Assembly: GCA_947455015.1 (NCBI GenBank)
Contig: CANGMY010000008.1
Location: forward strand, 1-20,102
Reading direction: 5' to 3'
DNA length: 20,102 nt
Source of the DNA: Microthrixaceae bacterium
GTDB lineage: Bacteria > Actinomycetota > Acidimicrobiia > Acidimicrobiales > Acidimicrobilacustridaceae
Below are positions 16,353 through 20,102 of this stretch, one piece after another; position 1 is the first letter of the stretch; each line of letters opens with the position of its first letter. The translations under genes were made by a program, and so were the position numbers. The notes under the pieces were generated by a model. The model saw nothing but the letters and a program-made list of their open reading frames with translations, ran no database searches and was not told the DNA's origin.

Positions 16353-17228
16353 ATGACCGACGCACTCCCACACATCTATTCCGGCAAGGTTCGTGACATC
16401 TACGACGCTGGCGACAACCGCTTGCTGATGGTGACCTCCGATCGTCTAAGCGCGTTCGATGTGGTCATGGCCGAACCGATTCCCGACAAGGGCCGAGTGC
16501 TCACTGCAATGAGTGCGTTCTGGTTCGAGAAGTTCCAAGGGGTTGTAGGCAGCCATCTGATTTCCACCACTCTTGATGACTGTCCACCCGCCGCCCAGCG
16601 CGACGATTGGCAGGGCCGCATCATGTTGTGCCGCAAGGCCGAAATGCTGCCGATCGAGTGCATTGTGAGGGGGTATCTCACTGGTTCGGCCTGGAAGGAA
16701 TACAAGGCCGACGGCACAATGCACGGACAGCAGCTCCCTGCTGGGCTGCTGGAATCGGCCCAATTGCCCGAGCCAGTTTTCACTCCCTCTACCAAGGCTG
16801 CCGAGGGCCACGACGAGAACATCTCGTTTGAGGCGGCGGTCGAATTGATTGGCGCCGACCTCGCCGAACGGGCTCGTTCAGTTGCACTCGAGCTCTACAC
16901 AAAGGGCGCCGAATGGGCCGCAGCCCGAGGCATTTTCATCGCGGACACCAAGTTCGAATTGGGCCTGATCGATGGCGAACTCGTCCTTTGCGACGAGGTT
17001 CTGACCCCGGATTCGTCGCGGTTCTGGGCAGCCAAAAGCTGGCAGCCGGGCAGCACTCCTCCATCGTTCGATAAGCAGCCAGTGCGCGATTATCTCGATG
17101 GGCTCGATTGGAACAAGCAACCACCAGCGCCATCGCTTCCCGCGGAGGTGGTCGACACCACGAGCGCTCGGTACATCGATGCCTACGAGCGCATCACTGG
17201 TCGATCATTTTCCGAATGGCGCGGTTGA
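16353..17228 (+). CDS. purC: Phosphoribosylaminoimidazole-succinocarboxamide synthase (SAICAR synthetase)
   Basis: PurC couples aspartate to CAIR with ATP to form SAICAR, the substrate of the PurB encoded just upstream. The 291-residue protein has the family opening YSGKVRDIYD, then LLMVTSDRLSAFDVVMAEPIPDKG, ECIVRGYLTGSAWKEY, the DENISFE motif and FIADTKFELG. The ATG at 16353 is preferred over an in-frame TTG at 16323 because AGGAG (16341-16345) lies 7 bases before it and the family N-terminus starts there. No odd features. It is followed after 58 bases by purS. Confidence 0.97.
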   Translation: MTDALPHIYSGKVRDIYDAGDNRLLMVTSDRLSAFDVVMAEPIPDKGRVLTAMSAFWFEKFQGVVGSHLISTTLDDCPPAAQRDDWQGRIMLCRKAEMLPIECIVRGYLTGSAWKEYKADGTMHGQQLPAGLLESAQLPEPVFTPSTKAAEGHDENISFEAAVELIGADLAERARSVALELYTKGAEWAAARGIFIADTKFELGLIDGELVLCDEVLTPDSSRFWAAKSWQPGSTPPSFDKQPVRDYLDGLDWNKQPPAPSLPAEVVDTTSARYIDAYERITGRSFSEWRG

Positions 17229-17286
17229 CGATCGACCGCAGCAAGTTCTGCTCCGCACACGCGTGTCGATGTGCGAGCATGGGCAC

Positions 17287-17550
17287 ATGATCTTCTCGGT
17301 GCACGTCGAAGTTCGCCTTCGACCTGGGATCGCTGATCCCCAAGGTTCCACCATTGAACGAGCCATGCCCACGCTGGGCTTTGCGGGTGTGAGTGGCGTG
17401 CGTGTCGGCAAGAGCATTCGTTTCGAAATCGACGCAGCCGATGAAGCCGCAGCGCGTTCAGAGGCTGAAGATCTCTGTCGTCGGTTCCTTACCAATCCCG
17501 TCATTGAAGACGCGATTGTTGAACTCGAACCAGCTGGCGTCGCATCGTGA
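17287..17550 (+). CDS. purS: Phosphoribosylformylglycinamidine synthase subunit PurS
   Basis: PurS is the small subunit that bridges PurQ and PurL in the FGAM synthase complex of organisms with small-type PurL. The 87-residue product shows the typical pattern: SVHVEVRLRPGIADPQGSTIERAM, then a VRVGKSIRFEID strand and a C-terminal helix with CRRFLTNPVIEDAIVEL. The ATG at 17287 is chosen because the family N-terminus begins here, although no good Shine-Dalgarno sequence is seen; an in-frame ATG at 17269 would add six residues. Its stop overlaps the purQ GTG by 4 bases (GTGA), so the two subunits are translationally coupled. Confidence 0.93.
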   Translation: MIFSVHVEVRLRPGIADPQGSTIERAMPTLGFAGVSGVRVGKSIRFEIDAADEAAARSEAEDLCRRFLTNPVIEDAIVELEPAGVAS

Positions 17551-18206
17551 GTTCACGCGTCGGGGTCGTCGTCTTCCCCGGTTCGAACTGCGAGCAGGAC
17601 ATGCTCGAGGCCATGCGCCTCGTTGGTGGCGAGCCTGAACTTCTCTGGCACGGCGACGCCACGGTGAATGGTGTTGATGCAGTCATCGTTCCTGGTGGAT
17701 TCGCACACGGTGATTACTTGCGACCCGGTGCTATCGCACGCTTCTCGCCAGTGATGTCAGCGGTTGCTGAGTTTGCTGCTGAAGGCGGCCCAGTTGTCGG
17801 TATTTGTAACGGTTTTCAGGTGCTTACCGAAGCAGGACTTCTTCCCGGCGCTCTGCAGAAGAACGCTGGACTCAAGTTCGTTTGCGCACCTGCACAGTTG
17901 CGGGTTGAGACCACAAACTCGGTGCTTACCCGTGCAGCTGACAAAGGCGCAGTGCTGAGCATTCCGATTAATCATTTCGAAGGTAACTACACCTGCGATT
18001 CGGAAACGCTCGCGCAACTTCGCGATGAAGATCGCATTGTGCTGCGTTATGTCGTGAATCCCAATGGTTCGGTTGATGACATCGCTGGCGTGTGCAACGA
18101 AGGCCGCAACGTGGTTGGGCTTATGCCGCACCCAGAACGCTCGACCAGCGAACTGCTTGGCAGCACTGACGGTTTGCCGTTGCTTCGCTCGTTGCTTTCT
18201 GCCTAG
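17547..18206 (+). CDS. purQ: Phosphoribosylformylglycinamidine synthase subunit PurQ (glutaminase)
   Basis: PurQ is the class I glutamine amidotransferase that supplies ammonia to PurL for FGAR to FGAM conversion. The 219-residue protein shows VFPGSNCEQD, PGGFAHGDYLRPGA, the nucleophile loop GICNGFQ (Cys87) and the His195/Glu197 pair in MPHPERS, so the catalytic triad is complete. It starts with GTG inside the purS stop. Its 3' end faces a gene on the minus strand only 23 bases away, so the operon probably ends here and purL is transcribed separately. Confidence 0.97.
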   Translation: MSSRVGVVVFPGSNCEQDMLEAMRLVGGEPELLWHGDATVNGVDAVIVPGGFAHGDYLRPGAIARFSPVMSAVAEFAAEGGPVVGICNGFQVLTEAGLLPGALQKNAGLKFVCAPAQLRVETTNSVLTRAADKGAVLSIPINHFEGNYTCDSETLAQLRDEDRIVLRYVVNPNGSVDDIAGVCNEGRNVVGLMPHPERSTSELLGSTDGLPLLRSLLSA

Positions 18207-18216
18207 TCGTCAGCTG

Positions 18217-18238
18217 CTGAACGAAGTTTTCAGTTCAG
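18217..18238. terminator. Weak convergent hairpin between purQ and the minus-strand gene
   Basis: CTGAAC (18217-18222) and GTTCAG (18233-18238) are reverse complements around a 10-base loop that includes TTTT. An alternative CTGAA/TTCAG pairing also exists. The position between two convergent genes suits a terminator, but the stem is short, AT-rich and without a following T-run. Confidence 0.3.
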
Positions 18239-18676
18239 AATTCCGGCTCGGCGCAAGACCTCGCGCGGAACACCCAGTTCGATCCATGCCTCGGGACTGA
18301 GTTCCTTCGAATCGTTGTAGTCCTTGGCCACGCCAATGAACTCGGATTCAAGGGCCACGAGATCAACCGGTGACTCGAGTTCTTCGAGCTCTTTCTGCTT
18401 CTTGATCTTTGATTGCACCAGATCGAGCTTGCGCAACGGATCCTTTTCGGTTGCGAGAGTCGCATCGATCTTCTCGATGCTCTTTCGCAAACTTTCGGGA
18501 GTAACCGGACGACCGCGTCTGGGCTTGGCCGACTCGATCGCTTGGAGGTAGCGACGCACGATCTGTCCGCGCTCGCGACCCTCTTTGAGCGCGAGTTTGT
18601 GGCTCTCGGTCATCGTGCCGGGAGGAAGGCCGATCCGCGGCTTCTCCTCAGAAGGTTCAGAGGTCGGGTCGCTCAT
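18230..18676 (-). CDS. Conserved-looking hypothetical protein with RRGRP motif and coiled coil
   Basis: This 148-residue, highly charged, soluble protein belongs to no family I can name. Residues 1-20 are acidic and Pro-rich; a basic helix follows (about 22-50); RRGRP (53-57) resembles an AT-hook core or basic linker; residues 62-100 are rich in Glu, Lys and Leu and probably form a coiled coil; the C-terminus (PEAWIELGVPREVLRRAGI) looks like a small helical domain. Together these suggest a nucleic-acid- or ribosome-associated protein, which is inference only. The start is uncertain: ATG at 18676, ATG at 18691 or GTG at 18694. It lies on the opposite strand to the pur genes, convergent with purQ and divergent from purL. 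Confidence 0.7.
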   Translation of the reverse strand: MSDPTSEPSEEKPRIGLPPGTMTESHKLALKEGRERGQIVRRYLQAIESAKPRRGRPVTPESLRKSIEKIDATLATEKDPLRKLDLVQSKIKKQKELEELESPVDLVALESEFIGVAKDYNDSKELSPEAWIELGVPREVLRRAGILN

Positions 18677-18755
18677 GAACGTTGAGTCCATCACACCGCC
18701 GCGAAACCGACAATGGTCACGTCGAAACCCGGAGAATCGTGGTGTTCCAGCGCAC

Positions 18756-18768
18756 TAGCCTGCACGTA
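18756..18768 (+). promoter_or_regulatory. Candidate leaderless -10 of purL
   Basis: TAGCCT (18756-18761) fits TANNNT and ends 7 bases before the ATG at 18769, where transcription would begin at or next to the start codon. There is no ribosome binding site in front of this ATG. No -35 of quality is seen. A competing reading is a GTG at 18742 with GGAG (18731-18734) 7 bases upstream. Confidence 0.35.
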
Positions 18769-20102
18769 ATGGATGACGCGATTCACCGTTCACTCGGACT
18801 TACTGATTCCGAATACGAAGACATCCGCAAGATCCTCAGCCGCGACCCCAACCACCTTGAGTTGGCGATGTTTGCGGTCATGTGGTCCGAGCACTGCTCG
18901 TACAAGTCGTCTCGCGTGCATCTCAAGCGTCTCCCCACTGAAGCTCCGTGGGTCCTTGTTGGTCCTGGCGAAAATGCCGGCGTTGTTGATGTTGGCGACG
19001 GAATCGCTGCCGCCATTCGAATCGAATCGCATAACCACCCCTCTGCAATTGAGCCCTATCAAGGCGCAGCTACCGGAGTCGGCGGCATCCTGCGCGACAT
19101 CTTCACGATGGGCGCACGGCCGATCGCTCTCATGGATCCGCTGCGCTTTGGTCCGCTCGACGACCCTCGTAGTCGGTGGATCGCTGAAGGCGTGATCAGT
19201 GGCGTGTCTGGTTACGGCAACTCCGTGGGCGTGCCCACTATTGGTGGCGAGACCGTTTTCGACCCTACTTATATGGGTAATCCGCTTGTGAACGTGCTGT
19301 GCCTAGGCGTTCTTCCTACCGAACGCCTTGTGCTTGGACAGGCCACTGGTGTTGGCAACCTTGCGGTGTTGCTTGGTTCCAGTACCGGCCGCGACGGCAT
19401 CGGCGGCGTGAGTGTTCTTGCCTCCGCCGGCTTCTCTGATGAAGAAACCGACGCTGAAAAGCGTCCATCGGTGCAGGTCGGCGATCCCTACGAAGAAAAG
19501 CGCCTGATCGAAGCCTGTCTCGAACTTCTTGATGCTGGTCTCGTCGTCGGCATTCAAGATCTCGGTGGCGCTGGTCTTGCATGTGCCACCAGCGAAACCG
19601 CCAGCCGCGGTGGCATGGGCATGGATGTTGATGTCAACGCGATTCCGCGTCGCGAAGCGGGCATGGAACCGTTCGAGGTCATGACCTCGGAAAGCCAAGA
19701 ACGCATGCTCGCCATTGTTGAGCCCGCTGATCTCGATCAAGTGCTCGCAATTTGTGCGCGCTGGGAAGTTCGTTCTTCGGTTATCGGCATCGTCACCGAC
19801 GGACCTGCCACTGGTCATCCCGAAGGTGGTCGCCTCCGCATCCGCGACGGATTCGATGGCGAAATCCTTTGCGATATTCCCGCTGCTTCGCTGCACGAGG
19901 ATGCGCCGCTTTACAACCGTCCGATCGCTGCGCCGGCAATCTTCGATGCTGCCACTCGCACGATGGGCACCGAACCTGCACCGACGTCAGTCGACACCGC
20001 AGCGGAATTGCTCGAACTTCTGGCCGATGCGCGCTGGGTGTTCTCGCAGTACGACCACCAGTTGTTCCTCAACACCGTTGAAGGTCCCGGTGGCGATGCC
20101 GC
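18769..20102 (+). CDS. purL: Phosphoribosylformylglycinamidine synthase subunit PurL (partial, runs off window)
   Basis: PurL is the ATP-dependent large catalytic subunit that makes FGAM from FGAR with ammonia from PurQ, in complex with PurS. The first 444 codons are present with no stop before the window ends; small-type PurL is usually about 730-770 residues, so roughly 40% is missing. Visible motifs are WSEHCSYKSS (His42), the ATP/substrate segment ESHNHPSAIEPYQGAATGVGG (His88), DIFTMGARP, GNSVGVPTIGGE, GRDGIGG, QDLGGAGL, TSESQERM and, near the end, SQYDHQ. The start is the ATG at 18769, where the family N-terminus begins; the GTG at 18742, with a ribosome binding site, would add nine residues. 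It is separated from purQ by a minus-strand gene. Confidence 0.96.
   Translation, partial: MDDAIHRSLGLTDSEYEDIRKILSRDPNHLELAMFAVMWSEHCSYKSSRVHLKRLPTEAPWVLVGPGENAGVVDVGDGIAAAIRIESHNHPSAIEPYQGAATGVGGILRDIFTMGARPIALMDPLRFGPLDDPRSRWIAEGVISGVSGYGNSVGVPTIGGETVFDPTYMGNPLVNVLCLGVLPTERLVLGQATGVGNLAVLLGSSTGRDGIGGVSVLASAGFSDEETDAEKRPSVQVGDPYEEKRLIEACLELLDAGLVVGIQDLGGAGLACATSETASRGGMGMDVDVNAIPRREAGMEPFEVMTSESQERMLAIVEPADLDQVLAICARWEVRSSVIGIVTDGPATGHPEGGRLRIRDGFDGEILCDIPAASLHEDAPLYNRPIAAPAIFDAATRTMGTEPAPTSVDTAAELLELLADARWVFSQYDHQLFLNTVEGPGGDA

Overview
The window looks like chromosomal DNA of an actinobacterium, most likely of the Acidimicrobiia (Ilumatobacter-like). This is an inference from moderate GC content, frequent GTG starts, the small-type PurL with separate PurS and PurQ, and a decaprenyl-phosphate phosphoribosyltransferase-like UbiA protein. 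No rRNA, tRNA, CRISPR array or insertion sequence was seen.

Left part (1-5000), cell envelope. Two tandem paralogous multi-pass membrane proteins (24-2036 and 2026-4053) resemble GT-C glycosyltransferases. They overlap slightly, follow the last codons of another gene, and converge on a UbiA-family gene (4031-4999, minus strand) whose motifs fit decaprenyl-phosphate phosphoribosyltransferase. Together they suggest polyprenyl-phosphate-linked sugar synthesis and transfer outside the membrane.

Core (5130-8097 and 14883-20102), de novo purine synthesis. purA-purD-purE form a tightly overlapping operon. After a long interruption come purB, purC, purS, purQ and the first 444 codons of purL, which runs off the window. 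A small gene of unknown function lies on the minus strand between purQ and purL.

Insertion (8098-14882). Between purE and purB sits one 2038-residue secreted RHS/YD-repeat protein with two PA14-like domains. It ends in a conserved RHS core boundary (DPTGK) and a 133-residue variable tip. Its stop codon overlaps the start of an 84-residue two-helix membrane protein. This is the layout of a polymorphic toxin and its immunity protein. The RHS gene has a strong, well-spaced promoter lying among several dyads with TGAC/GTCA half-sites. Downstream of the small membrane protein is a decayed, frameshifted copy of part of the RHS core, a scar of earlier rearrangement. Codon use within the RHS gene changes in blocks, which points to a mosaic history.

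The most interesting part is the tip and partner pair at 13910-14562. I recognise no toxin family in the tip. It starts with a papain-like CGACWAF signature and ends in glycine-rich hydrophobic segments.
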